Below, piece by piece: positions 11,652 through 23,172 of a stretch of DNA of 64,000 nucleotides. The stretch comes from Calcarisporiella thermophila CBS 279.70. Its lineage: Eukaryota; Calcarisporiellomycota. The stretch lies in contig NW_027192193.1 in NCBI RefSeq assembly GCF_041956535.1, forward strand, positions 983,192 to 1,047,191. Direction: 5' to 3'. Each line of letters opens with the position of its first letter. Within the stretch, counting starts at the first letter, position 1. The notes beneath the pieces are model-generated. The model saw only the letters and a program-made list of their open reading frames with translations, was not told the DNA's origin and ran no database searches. The translations under genes were made by a program, and so were the position numbers.

Positions 11652-12781
11652 ATGGTAAGTAACGGTTTCGATCATAGCTTGGAGTTGTTTTTTTTATATT
11701 CGAATCATAATTCAATGATCGAATTTAACCTGTTTAATGTTATGATTTTAACTTTAGGCGCGCAATCAAGAGAAAGCCCAGTGAGTTCTCTTTCAAGAGA
11801 TCTGCACAATGTAAACTGTAATGTTGATCTATTTTTTTTTTTCATTTATTAATAGATCTATGCTCTACCGTTTCCGTGAGGCCCAAGCTGCGGAACTTGG
11901 CTTCAAAAAGCGCCCAGACAAGAGGCCCACAAATACCCTTTCCATCAGCTCACTTACAGAGGCAGAAATGTGGCGGCATGATACCATCCGGGAAATTTCA
12001 CGAAAAGTGTCAAGAATTCAAGACAGTAAGATGCAAATTATCCCAATATACATAAGGAGAGGGGCAGAAGATAAACAGGCTTTTTTTTTTTTTAGTTGGA
12101 CTCCCTGAATATCAAATCCGCGATCTTAACGACGAGATAAACAAATTGATGCGAGAAAAATATCGATGGGAAATGCGGATAAAGGATTTGGGAGGACCAG
12201 ATTACAGGGTACGAATATACACTTTGATTTAAGCAGTTGAATAGTGTTTAATAGGCCCTATATTAGAGAGTTGGTCCTCGAATGCTTGATCACGAAGGCA
12301 AGGAGGTTCCTGGAATCCGAGGTTATCGTTATTTTGGACGCGCAAGGGATTTACCGGGGGTTCGTGAACTATTCGAACAGCATGCGCCTGAGGAAGAGGG
12401 CAAGGACCGTTCGGAAATGTATAAAAATATAGATGCAGACTATTATGGGTACCGAGACGAAGAGGATGGAATGGTGCTAGAATACGAAAAGGAGCAGGAG
12501 GCGAGAGGTAAATGAATGACAGAAATATTTAATTTTTGAGAACATTTACTGATGGTTTGATTCCAGCTTTCGCGCGCGCACTTGGTCAAATTCAAAACCA
12601 AACTCAAACTTCCGAGTCCCAAAAGCTTGACCACAAGGGCTCTAAACAACTTAATTACATGGAAGAGACTGAGTTTATTGCGCATGTTCCAGTGCCAACA
12701 CAAAAGGAGGTGGAAGAGTTTTTGGTACGGCGGCGACAACAAATGCTTTTGGATCGATATGTTGTAGAGGAAGCTAAATAG
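11652..12781 (+). CDS. ISY1: Pre-mRNA-splicing factor ISY1
   Basis: Component of the Prp19-associated (NTC) part of the spliceosome. The first coding exon is only the ATG at 11652-11654. Exon 2 (11758-11780) gives ARNQEKAQ, and exon 3 from 11856 continues [20 protein letters not shown], giving the universal ISY1 start [19 protein letters not shown]. Later exons supply [33 protein letters not shown] and [20 protein letters not shown], all diagnostic. The last exon ends in [20 protein letters not shown], the conserved C-terminus, then TAG at 12779-12781. A longer plus-strand frame starting at 12244 is the wrong frame across an intron. There are six introns. Very confident on identity, with the exon next to 12275 chosen to keep the frame (acceptor ...tattag). 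Confidence 0.95.
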
Positions 12782-12866
12782 TTCTCTTGTATTATATTTT
12801 TTTTCTTTTTTATTTGAGATTAGCTTTTTTTTTTATAATTCTTTGGCCATGTGTTTTACTCTAAAT

Positions 12867-12872
12867 AATAAA
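12867..12872 (+). terminator. AATAAA poly(A) signal for ISY1
   Basis: Canonical hexamer 86 bases past the ISY1 stop, in a T/A-rich tail that precedes the convergent aladin gene. Confidence 0.55.
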
Positions 12873-12936
12873 GTATTTGCCTTGTTTATTTCAAATTGAT
12901 TTATTTTCGAACACCTTCACATCAAATGCTGTAACG

Positions 12937-14981
12937 TTAAAATACCCCTCGTATATCTCCTTTACGCTCTCGAATCTGCGCATCACTAACAAAGTAGAAT
13001 GGCACAAAGCCTACCACACCATTCTCCCAACATACACTCAGTAAACAGCCTCTTGCAAATTGCTTGGCAAAAGTTATGTAATAGGGTTTCGGCTCAGGCA
13101 CAACAATATCTTTGTCGGGGCTGGTAGAGATAGAAGTCGACGCGGTGGTCTGGGGGGCGGAGGATTGCGGGGATGGTTGCTCTGTGGGGAGCCATGTAGG
13201 GCCACGGATAAAGCCAACATGCAGGGCGAAATTAGCATCATCGGTGAGTGCGCTTGCTGGACGAAGCATAAAAACAGCGATAAGCTCAGATTGCTCGAAG
13301 GAAATAGCAAGTCGCTCTCCGGTGGGATCCAGCGCAATCTGATGAATAGATCCGCCCACTCTGCAAATAAAAAGGAAAAATTCAGTTTATATATGTTGGC
13401 TAAGAGGAAGGGCTATCTAGATCTATGATGGCTGAAATTTACTTGACTGATTTTCCAGTCGTCATGGAAGCATCGCATTCGGCAACAGATATAGGGGAGA
13501 ATTCCTTATATTCGAGCAGTTGTGATTTGAGAAAATGAAGAATATACACTTTGTCACCCCCATCAAGAGAATAGAGTAGATTGGATCCGTCGGGTGTCCA
13601 GCAAACAGTCTAGTATAGGTAATACGTAATAGGTAATAAATGTCAACCAAAATTCGAAATGAAATCTTAAGCGGATAGGATAGGCGTACCTTAACATGTG
13701 ATGGAAGCTTTCGTTTCACCTTTTTCATAGTCCAAGATTGTGTCTCAAATACACATAATGCATTATCACTGGTGGCAGCACACAAAAATTCTCCACTCGG
13801 ACTCCATTTAACATTTAATACTTCGCCGTGTAATCTAGGAAGCTCTACCACTCTTTCTACAACCACATCCCACACTGCCACCTTTCCGCCAGCAGCACCT
13901 GCTGCCAGCAGCTGTCCATCTGGATGCCATGATAAACTTGTATAGTTTTCAACTCCTTCACATCGTAAAAAGTTTAGCCATGCTGCTAGCACAGTGCCAT
14001 CAGCTCCATCCTCCAATGGTGGCCGCTCCTGAATAGAGATACGCCACAGGCAAATTCCCGCCTGAGAAGAGGCTGCAAGTATTGTACCAGAGAGCGGCTT
14101 CCATTCGAGGGCAGTAATTTCTTTCATGAAAGGTTTATGAACAAGCGCTTGCGGGATGTATGTTTCGCGTGAGAAGTCATAGAGGTAAATAATATCAGAG
14201 CGGTGAGCAATTGCAAAAAGATGTCGGTAAGGATGCCATGCCAGAGCTCTTGAAGGGAACTGTTGATAATTGGAGTGTAAGCGTTCGATAATACTGCTAT
14301 CTGACGATTTCTAAGGAATAGGGGATAAGTGAAAATTAAAAGTTGTAAAAGCTTCTTGTTATGAGGGTAAACTGGGATGCTTACTCTGCCAAAGACCCTT
14401 AATCTTAAAGGTTGTGTAATGTCATTCCAAAGAAAATTTGCAGCATCTAACAAATTTACTATCTGTCTAAATGGGAGAAAAAATAAATGGATGATTAGGA
14501 TAGCAATCTATTTTCAATCGAACTTACTCTTTCTTCCTACATTTCAATTGTAATAAGAAAAGGATTGTCACTAATGTGCATCAGTACGCAAATTATTTAA
14601 TCAGGACAACTCACCAAAAATTGACTTTCTTCTCAATTTCATCAATCCATTGTCGCATCGGATCTCCGCTTTCTGAGTTTCCACCCTTCAGTCCCAGAGG
14701 GTAGAAGGGTTTACCACTTTTGTGACTTTTGGCAGCGCTAGGAGTTGGGATCGGGATATTACGATACAGGGTGCCCTCTGCTCGGATATAACGCAAGAGA
14801 TTCGGATCGTTTGCTCTGCTAAGTGTGATGAGCTCAGAGTTCACCTCTGCTAAGGTGACTTCAAGCGGATTGGGTACTCGTATCCCATCAACTATATCAA
14901 GGTAGCAGGGAAAGTAAATGAGCTATTATAAGTGAGCAAATTAATCCAATATCTTATTAACTCACCCCTAAGTTTAGCCAT
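12937..14981 (-). CDS. Aladin, WD40 nucleoporin (AAAS homologue)
   Basis: Nuclear-pore WD-repeat protein of the ALADIN family. The ATG at 14981 lies in a 16-nt coding exon (MAKLR). Splicing to the next exon reads VDGIRVPNPLEVTLAEVNSE. The middle region gives FPSRALAWHPYRHLFAIAHR, EITALEWKPLSGTILAASSQ, YTSLSWHPDGQLLAAGAAGG and VLNVKWSPSGEFLCAATSDN, followed by VCWTPDGSNLLYS: successive WD blades in the order seen in aladin. The C-terminal exon continues with VGGSIHQIALDPTGERLAIS and a blade including TFAKQFARGCLLSVCWENG, the family's hallmark end, with TAA at 12937-12939. A serine/threonine-rich loop sits in the last blade. Orthology rests on blade order and the C-terminal block; another WD40 nucleoporin is unlikely. 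Confidence 0.88.
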
Positions 14982-15210
14982 GAAATAATGTTCACGAAGA
15001 ATGTATGTTACGCGACAAGATTAATAGCTAACTTGAAATTCGAAAGCAAACAAATTTGTGACGCGTTTTTATTTAGCAGTGTTTAAATCAAGTAAAGAGT
15101 TTACGAAGAGTTTAAAAAGGAAAACTTAAACTTTTATTCAAAAAATAGTGTATGAGGGAATAAAATGCCAAAGGAGCATGAAATCTGAAAAAAAAAAATA
15201 TATTCCATAC

Positions 15211-17379
15211 TCAGAATTCCCTACATTAGAAATAGACGTAGGTTAATGATATAATATTTATGTGATTCGTGGAGTAAAGAGAAACTCACCATGCATTCGT
15301 CATATATTTCTGCACCGCCAAAAGTGCCTGATATCTTACTTCCGGATCTTCGTGGGTCATCAGCTCCATTATCCGTTGCTTTGCTCCAATTTCTTGAATG
15401 AATCTATATAGTATGACAATTAAATTATCCGAGTTCGCCTTCGCTCTAACAACTTTACTCACTTTTTCCCAGCATGGTGATGTTTAATATATTGCCCGAT
15501 ATCGTGGGCCGCTACAGCCAACACAGTTGTATCCGAAGAGGTTGATAATAGTCGTGCTAATATTTTTAGTAGCTCGTGATCATTTTCGTTAAGCCGAGGA
15601 GCATTCTGCTTCCAGAATTGCTCGGACTGGTGGGGGGGCGACCACTCCAACCTCCTGGAACGGATTTCAGTTGCATATTCTTCGAAAGTTCTATATGAAA
15701 GGCCAAAATTTAGTGAGCTGAAAAGAGGAATTCCAAGAATATATATTTACGATAAGCTTTGGAAATTCTCTTGTAAAATTGACTGGAGTACTTCGATATC
15801 TTCCATTATTTCTTGATCGCTCCATTTACGTCCGGCGAGGTTTTCACAGAATGGCAGCATTTTAGCAACCAGCATTGCTGGAAGATTTTGCTCGGGCGCT
15901 TTTTCAACTAAGTTCTTTAATTAACAATTTTGGATTAGATTATGCGTATGTTGTTAAATAAGAAGGATGTCAAAAATACCCTAAATGTCGCTACAATAAC
16001 TCGGATAACCTTTTCTTTAATTGCTGACTTAGCAATATCAATCAGTGTAGGGATAATACCGTACTGCCTATTTATTTTTTAATATGAATTCTTGTTTTAA
16101 GTGCTGGAGGCATTTTACCACATACTTGTTAAGAAGGGCTGCATATTCATCTTCAAAGCTTAAGAGCCACAAGCAGAAAATGGTCTGGTAATTCATCTGT
16201 GGAGATGGGCTGCGCTGGAATATATTGACAAGCCTAAAAATTTGTATAAAGAAAATTAATTTTATATGTGATTAATAATAACCATAAAATAGCATATTAC
16301 GAATCCATTCCACGGGGTGTTTCCCAAAATAATTTGCGATATTCACGCGACCTCAACAGCGATTCAAGGACCTGCACAGCTAGGTCGTAGACGTTTGGAT
16401 TACTGTTTTGAAGTTGAGTTACTATCCATTGGAAGAACTCGGTAAAATTGACAGAAGGAGGATTTGGCGCAGAGCTAATTGAAGATAAAACGGTAAGACT
16501 AACCTATGTATCTTTCAGGAATACTGATGGTCACTCACCAGATAAGAATTGTCAAAATCTTGCTTGCCTTCAATGGCACAAAATCGTTGTCCATTTTGAT
16601 ACACCTTTGAATAGAAATATTTAGCTTAATGAGTAAAACGAAAAATTTTGCAACTCACCTCAAAAAAGGCGCAAAAGGAAGCTCAGGATTCTCAGCTGAG
16701 AGCTTGTGGAAATGAGCAGTACGCTCATTGTGATCTGTGAGAAATTAAATCAAATAATTAAAAAAGGAACAAACAAATTGAAAATATTACGATATTTAAT
16801 ACCTGTGAGCATGTCATCCACCAGCACCAAAATGTATTGAACAGTCTCCACGCGAACGAGTTTTTGCAATAAATTAATATAGAGTTTAGCATATTGGTCG
16901 CCATCCTTTTTGTTGGATTAAATAATATTAATTGCTATATTTATGAGGCGCCTAAATTATATTTTTCATACCTTGTCCATAACTCTTTTAATCTCTTCAG
17001 GAGATTTTTTGTCGACACGTTTGATTAGCTGGAGTTCTTCTTGAGTGATGAGAGTCGCACGTTGATATCCCTATTAAATTCATTACAGGTCAATGACGCG
17101 TCCATTTCACAATCAGTTCACAATGAATTCTAAAAAGAATAAACACAGCCAGACTATTATAGAAGTGTAATCTCACTCATAGTGGCGGTGGAAACATTTA
17201 AAAAGTAAGGCAAAGTTTATTTCTTTTACCTCCCAAGGGATTGGCCGAGAGCGCATTTGAGTAGTGTAATCTTCAATATATCCATTAGCTACTAACGCAA
17301 GGGGAACATCGGGTACATTTGAATCATCATGTTGCTGCTGTGAACTGCTGTGTTGATATTGCCCTAGTGATGTAGCCAT
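15211..17379 (-). CDS. VMA13: V-type H+-ATPase subunit H
   Basis: Regulatory V1 subunit that activates the assembled vacuolar proton pump and silences free V1. The gene is cut into many short exons. The start at 17379 leads into a glutamine/serine-rich N-terminus, then VANGYIEDYTTQMRSRPIPW and GYQRATLITQEELQLIKRVD, which are typical of subunit H. HEAT-like helices follow. The C-terminal lobe carries LAVAAHDIGQYIKHHHAGKK and QRIMELMTHEDPEVRYQALL, strongly diagnostic. The last coding exon is only 10 nt (15220-15211): the preceding exon stops within the Trp codon of MTNAW at 15290, and splicing to GGAATTCTGA yields a tail of WEF and stop. Divergent from MIA40 (196 bp between starts). Confidence 0.93.
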
Positions 17380-17575
17380 AATGATACCAGGAGTTTTCTG
17401 TAATTAAATCTTATGAACAAAGGAGAGTTGAGCGGGGGTTAGACTTCGAGAATTTGTGACGGCTATTGTGACTAATCTCATACGTTAGAAAACATGGCCG
17501 AGACCTACTACTCATCTCTTGAAAATCTTTATTTTAATACGATAGTTTCGACATTTGTAATCATTTGTTGATAAT
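17380..17575. promoter_or_regulatory. Shared divergent promoter VMA13 / MIA40
   Basis: 196 bp between divergent ATGs; no specific element recognised. Confidence 0.45.
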
Positions 17576-18093
17576 ATGTCGTACTGTAGAAAGGAAGAAG
17601 ACGGCAAGGATATCCTCATTTTTCTGGAAAAAGAGGATGCAAGCGAGAAAGTGATTACAGACGCAGTTGGAGAGCAACAGCCAATCGCTCAGGAGAGTGG
17701 TGAATCTGCAATTGGGTAAAGACTCCTCTCTTGTTCGCTTGCTTTTTCCATTCTTTTTGTTTCCTTAAATTAATAATCATAAAATTTTTCTAATTTTCCA
17801 GCCCGGATGGCGAGATTAACTGGGATTGTCCTTGTCTAGGTGGCATGGCCAATGGGCCGTGTGGAGAGAAATTTAAAGCAGCATTCTCTTGCTTTGTATA
17901 CTCTACTGCGGAACCAAAAGGTATTGATTGTGTAGACAACTTCCGGGCCATGCAAGACTGTTTCCGCGAATATCCAGAGGTATACGCTGATGAAATAGCA
18001 GACGATGAAGCTGAAGACGCAACGCCTGGAGAGGAATTAGTGGAGAAAAAAGTAGAAGAGACAGCCAAAGAGGAGCTTGAAACTAAGGCATAG
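17576..18093 (+). CDS. MIA40: Mitochondrial intermembrane-space import oxidoreductase MIA40 / CHCHD4
   Basis: Disulfide relay receptor that oxidises and traps cysteine-rich proteins entering the intermembrane space. Two exons (17576-17715, 17802-18093) encode 143 residues. The redox CPC motif is present in [19 protein letters not shown], followed by the twin CX9C helices ([11 protein letters not shown] and [11 protein letters not shown]). An acidic tail rich in Glu follows. The protein is short and has no N-terminal membrane anchor or presequence, like the animal CHCHD4 form and unlike the long anchored yeast Mia40; this suggests import by its own substrate-like route. Confident. Confidence 0.94.
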
Positions 18094-18616
18094 AAACTAG
18101 AATATTATATGTGCTAATATCCCCCTTCAACTATTAACCTGTTCGAAGCTCTTTCTTATTTTGTCGTTTGAAAACTTAGTTTCTCTATTTTATTACGAAT
18201 GATTATGCTAAAAAGGGATAAAATGTACATTTTTTTTGTTTTCTTTTGAAACAAGGAGGAGGATTTGTTAAATAAAGGATCTCTGTTTTATAGTTTAATT
18301 AGCTGTTAATATTCAAACCGTTATTACAAAACGTGTGATGCATTAAGATAGGTATCTGTGTCCTAGTTTGTATCTACTAATATGTATAAACTATATGGGA
18401 GCTTACCGCCATATTATCATTATATTACAATTATTCTCAGAAAAGGAGAACATGAAATCACAATATGCCATAAGAATAAAAGTAGGGGTCTTCAAGCTTG
18501 TGAATGTCGGATTAGGAGATGAAGGATGTAAAGAGAAATAAAATCACTGACAAGGTAAAAACACGTCTAATGTATCAATAGTAGTCACAAAGCAAAGTTC
18601 AGACTGGTATTTTAAA
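18094..18616. other. Convergent intergenic region, 523 bp
   Basis: AT-rich 3' flanks of MIA40 and VPS24. No gene or repeat seen. Confidence 0.55.
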
Positions 18617-19536
18617 TTAGCTCTTAAGAGCTTGTAAACGTGCTTGCATTTCATCTAACTCCAACTCATCTTCTTCCACAGGTAGCTCGGGAATCTCTAG
18701 AGGAGCACCAACTTGTCCTGCTTCCCCGAGTAAACCTAAATAAAACGAAATGAAAAAAAAAAAGAATCAGATAAATATCAAGGGGGATAACTCGAGTAAA
18801 GAACATACCGTCAGTAACTTCGAAAAGAATCTTGCTCACTTCTTCTTCAGCCTCTTCCTCCACTTCTTCATCATCTAATGATTCAAGTGTATCTTGTATC
18901 ATTTCCTCCATTATCCCTGCCTATCGAGAAAATGGATAAGTCATTCATATAGTGTGAGGTCAAAAATTAACCCAAATATACTTTGGTCATTTCCATCGAC
19001 ATATCCTGCATTGCTTTTGATATTTGTGGCAACTTAACGAGTTCGTTTACTAGATGCATGACTTCCGTGCTTTTACTAAGTGTGCCGGAAACTTTAACTA
19101 GAGCTACAGAAAAGTGATATAGAGTTGTTAGCCTACTGTATCAAAAACTTTATATAATAGGCTCATCTATGACAGCTTACCCATTTGATGCTGTAGTTGC
19201 ATTAGAATGGAATTCAATTGCGCCTTACTTGTATAAAGACGATCTTTTTGCTTACGCGTTCTTATGATCTCCTTGGCAAGCATACGGCACGATCGAACAT
19301 CGTTTTTTTTCGCAAGTGTTTTTAAAGTTTGTCGTACCTTTACTTCCTCACGCTCAATGTTCTGGAGCTGGCGGTTTAGGTGACGCTCTTCAGTACGGAT
19401 CTGTTGTCTCCATTTGCGAACCTAAAATACAGATATGCCACAGTATAAATAAAAGAGGAAACAATATAAGAATCTTAAATATAGCCACCATCTCTTCTGG
19501 TTTTGGCTTCGAGAACCAGCGCTGTACCGTATCCAT
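18617..19536 (-). CDS. VPS24: ESCRT-III subunit VPS24 / CHMP3
   Basis: Membrane-scission polymer subunit acting at multivesicular endosomes with Vps2 and Snf7. Five exons from the ATG at 19536. The basic N-terminal helices read VRKWRQQIRTEERHLNRQLQ and CRMLAKEIIRTRKQKDRLYT. The central exon gives KLPQISKAMQDMSMEMTK, joined to AGIMEEMIQDTLESLDDEEV, the most diagnostic CHMP3 stretch. A highly acidic segment leads to the C-terminal MIT-interacting helix, ELDEMQARLQALKS, before TAA at 18617-18619. Length near 220 residues is normal. It is likely to work with VPS34 at endosomes; both happen to lie in this window. Confidence 0.94.
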
Positions 19537-19870
19537 TTGATTATATTTTGTTATAAAGATGAGATGTAAAAAATTTGGCCAAGAATAGAACAGGGCCTGA
19601 GATTCATACTATGGCTGCGCCTCTTGATAGATTTTCATTTTCTGAATATCCTTCAGCAACTCTAAAGAAACTAGTATTGTCTATAACTAAAAGGTATAAT
19701 GCAAGAGCTAAGAAATGGTAAAACTAATCTATTATTGTTTGTTTATCATCTTCGCATCTCCTCGTATTCTAATCGAAAAAATTTTATTTGAATTACTTTA
19801 GACTAATGATGCTAAAACTCCACACAAAAATGTTACTTCCTTCAGCAATCGCGACCTAATAAGTCCAGGA
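19537..19870. promoter_or_regulatory. Divergent promoter VPS24 / RAD17
   Basis: 334 bp of AT-rich sequence between divergent start codons. No defined motif supported. Confidence 0.4.
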
Positions 19871-22800
19871 ATGGCTGCAGCACTCGAGAGCATCGCTACT
19901 CTTAACGACGATGACTATTATTCAACTACTTCAGACGAATTTGATACAGTTTCGTTAAATAATAACAAGAAAATCGACTGTTCCTCCACTACGCGATGCG
20001 ATCCCACTAAAGATTCGATCTCAACGTGTACACAGAAAAACTCTTCTTTGCTAACCCAACCAATATCTTCAGAAAAACGTGTAACGCGTAGCTCTGCCAG
20101 GGTGGCCACACCTAACTCCAAAAATACCTCGAATTTCCTTACCCAAATACCATCTTTCGAGTCTTCGAAGAGAACCAGCCAGGGAAAAACAATTGCTAGC
20201 GAGAGTGATTCAGACGATACTGATTTTGAATTCGATAATAATCCACTCAGCCAACCAACAAGACCACGAAAACATATCAAAACGAGCATTAGTTCATCGC
20301 AATCAAAGAGAAGTAAAGGTATTGGAAGCGGAAAAGGTGGTTCCAATGGTATCAATTCGAGTTTATCACGCCGACAATCTGGTCAAAAGGGCAACAATAT
20401 TAGTATCAAAAAAAGTGCGAGCACTACCGCAGGAGCTTCGCTAACAGCAAGAAGTTGGAAATTTCCTTCACTACGTGAAGGTAAAGAGAAGGTTAATACC
20501 GATAGTATTTCCGCAGACAAAAGTGAAGCTATCGATCTAATGCAGCAGAAACTTGTATCGTGGGCAGAACGAAAAGCTTACTTGGATAATCGGTTATGGG
20601 TAGACAAGTATCAGCCCCAAAATAGCGTAACATATCTACTTTAGTCTAATATTCGTTTTACTGATAAATAATCTCCATTCCATTGCAGTCAGATTTAGCT
20701 GTGCATAAGCGAAAAGTCGCCGAAGTTCGAGATTGGCTCAATCATACATTGAATGCAAAAGGCAGTGAGGTATATAGTTACCACTTCTTAATCGGAATAT
20801 GGTCTAATTTTTTCGTCTCTATTTTTTTTATAAAAAAATTAATAATTCTACGTTCAATTCCAGCAAGCAGGTCGGGTGCTGGTACTTACTGGACCTGCTG
20901 GCTGTGGTAAAACAGCAGTAATTAAGACGCTTGCCATCGAGCTGAATATTACGATTATCGAATGGGTCAACCCTATTAATGAAAATGTAATAGGTATGAA
21001 ACTTGTAGACAGTGAAAGCTCATCGGATGAATCGGAGGGTACGTTTCTCTATTTCCAATGAAAGTGTTATTCGCTAATAGCTGCGATATTTTAGGATATG
21101 TGCCGGTTCTTCAACGTTTTCGTGAATTCCTCTCTCGCGCTGAAAAATACCCTTCTCTAGCGTTCACAACAGCTGCAGCTTCTTCATCTCTTACCTCTAC
21201 ACCTCAACCCATATTACCCTCGCCTATCTCTTCTTCTTCGCCTGCTAATCAGAAACTTCTTCTTCTTGAGGACCTCCCGAATCTCTCAAACCCACGCATT
21301 AGGGCGGAATTTCATTATCTCTTAAGGAGATTTTCCCACAATGGGAGAAGTAAGTATCCGTTGGTAATCATTGTCAGTGAATCTACGATGGGAGGAGACA
21401 CAAGTGGCAGCGATAAGCAAAGAGAAAGAATACGGGATAAATGGACTAGTGTTAGGGGAATAATTCCACCGGAAGTGATAGCTAATGGAACGTTTTATCA
21501 TCAAATTAAGTATGGATTTTGGCTTATTATTGGAAATTGAATTGAATGAACAGTAGCTAAAATTAACATTTTATTTAACAGCTTCAATCCTATTGCGCCC
21601 ACGTTTATCCTCAAAGTTCTGAAAGCAATAGCAAGGGCTGAACAATCCCAATCTGACTCAGCTCATCTTAATTCTATCGTGCAGATTAGTAACGGTGATT
21701 TGCGCTCCGCTATTCATGCATTGCAGTTTCACGGCGTAATGCCTATAGTAGACTCACCTCCCTCTCTGCCTCTAAGTTCAAAAGGGAAAACAAAATCTAA
21801 AGCAAAGAAAATAGATATGACCGACTTCGACATTCCTAATATTGAGGGAATAGGAATTTGTGGAAGAGAGCAGAACTTAGATTTATTTCATGCCATCGGA
21901 AAAGTATTATATGGGAAGCGAATATCTGACTTAACGAGAGAAAATAATGAAGAGGGTGAAAATTGGTCGCAGAATTCTGTCAATTCAATTGAGAAGCAAC
22001 AACATCCTAAAAACCTTTGCGAGTTTGATCGAAGTTCTCTCAAAACCAATCCAGAATCACTACTTGACCAGCTTCCTGTTGAACACTCACTGTTTCGTCT
22101 CTTTCTTCACCGTAACTATCCTGCATTTCGAACCGATGTCGAGGAGTGTGCTGCTGCTATCGAATGGTTAAGCCTTGGAGACTGGATGGTAGGCAAGGCC
22201 AGAATAGAAAATACTGGAGTGATGGATTATTATGCTTCGGCACTTGCAGCAAGAGGACTGATGTTTTCACGCGTAAACCCGGTACCAACTCCCCCAAGAA
22301 CAATGTTTGGACCTACAGACTACTTCTCAGTAAGTCGGAATACTTCGAGACTTGCTCCTTTGTACCGTGAGATTATCCACATGATTGAAAGTGGTATAAG
22401 TATTGAAACCACGGGAAAATTGCGCAATGGTAGAGAAAATCTAAGTAACGCTAATGGGTGGAGTGATCAAGCTCTTAAGTGTGAAATTATCCCGACAATT
22501 GCCAACATGGCAAAATCAAGTAGAGAAATTCGAGAAAACCTCCAGCAAGGTGCGTATTTTCATTATAGAATGATTAACTGACCAAATAACCATTATATAT
22601 CTACATAATAGAGCAACTTCGTTTTCTCCAGGAAATCTCTCATTACACACTGGATCTCGAGTATCCTTGGGGCAGATCATTAAGCCGAAGGCAGTATCAA
22701 GCAGTAGGCTTCGAAGAAGCAATTGAAGATGCAGAAGCTGCTAACGAAGCTCAACAAATGCATCCTGTAACCAAATCTGCAAGTACATTTGCTGGTGAAT

Positions 22801-22949
22801 GTATTGAGGATGGCACCAAGCTGCTTTTACCAGAAGAAGCTATTGAAGCTGTGGAAGACAGAGTCTCAACAACACCTCCTCCTCTTGTAACAGTGGAAGT
22901 AAAAGAGAACCCTTACTTATTGGAAGATGATATTGAGGAATTTGATTGA
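19871..22949 (+). CDS. RAD17: DNA-damage checkpoint clamp loader RAD17
   Basis: AAA+ subunit that, with Rfc2-5, loads the 9-1-1 clamp at damaged DNA and so activates the ATR pathway. Exons 19871-20626, 20689-20769, 20864-21038, 21095-21509, 21582-22549 and 22612-22949 sum to a continuous 910-residue frame. The first 230 residues are a Ser/Thr-rich, low-complexity, phosphosite-like N-terminus. Then LWVDKYQPQN and SDLAVHKRKVAEVRDWL open the clamp-loader module. Walker A is LTGPAGCGKTAVIKTLA, Walker B is LLLLEDLPNL, and FNPIAPTFILKVLK with NGDLRSAIHALQF complete the ATPase core. FHAIGKVLYGKR marks the Rad17-specific lid region. The C-terminus is acidic. Longer than the yeast protein (Rad24), mainly in the N-terminal extension. 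Confidence 0.94.
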
Positions 22950-23172
22950 AGGATGTTGTTTCTGTATTTTACCCACCTCTCTCCTCATCCTTGTTCAGCT
23001 CACCTTTTGATTCATCTGATAGTTTTCTCAAAATATTTGTACATAAGACTTGTAATATAATCCAATTAAAATAATTAATAATTTATTCCATTCCCTTCCG
23101 ATTTGCGTCGTGAAAAATTTGGTGCATGTCACTTAAGCGAGTTGCTTAATGTCCTTATCAATAGCAGCTCGC

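Noticed and set aside
12244-12432. Alternative plus-strand frame starting at 12244 in ISY1
   Set aside because: It reads the true exon in the wrong frame; the frame at 12282 gives the conserved [14 protein letters not shown] sequence.
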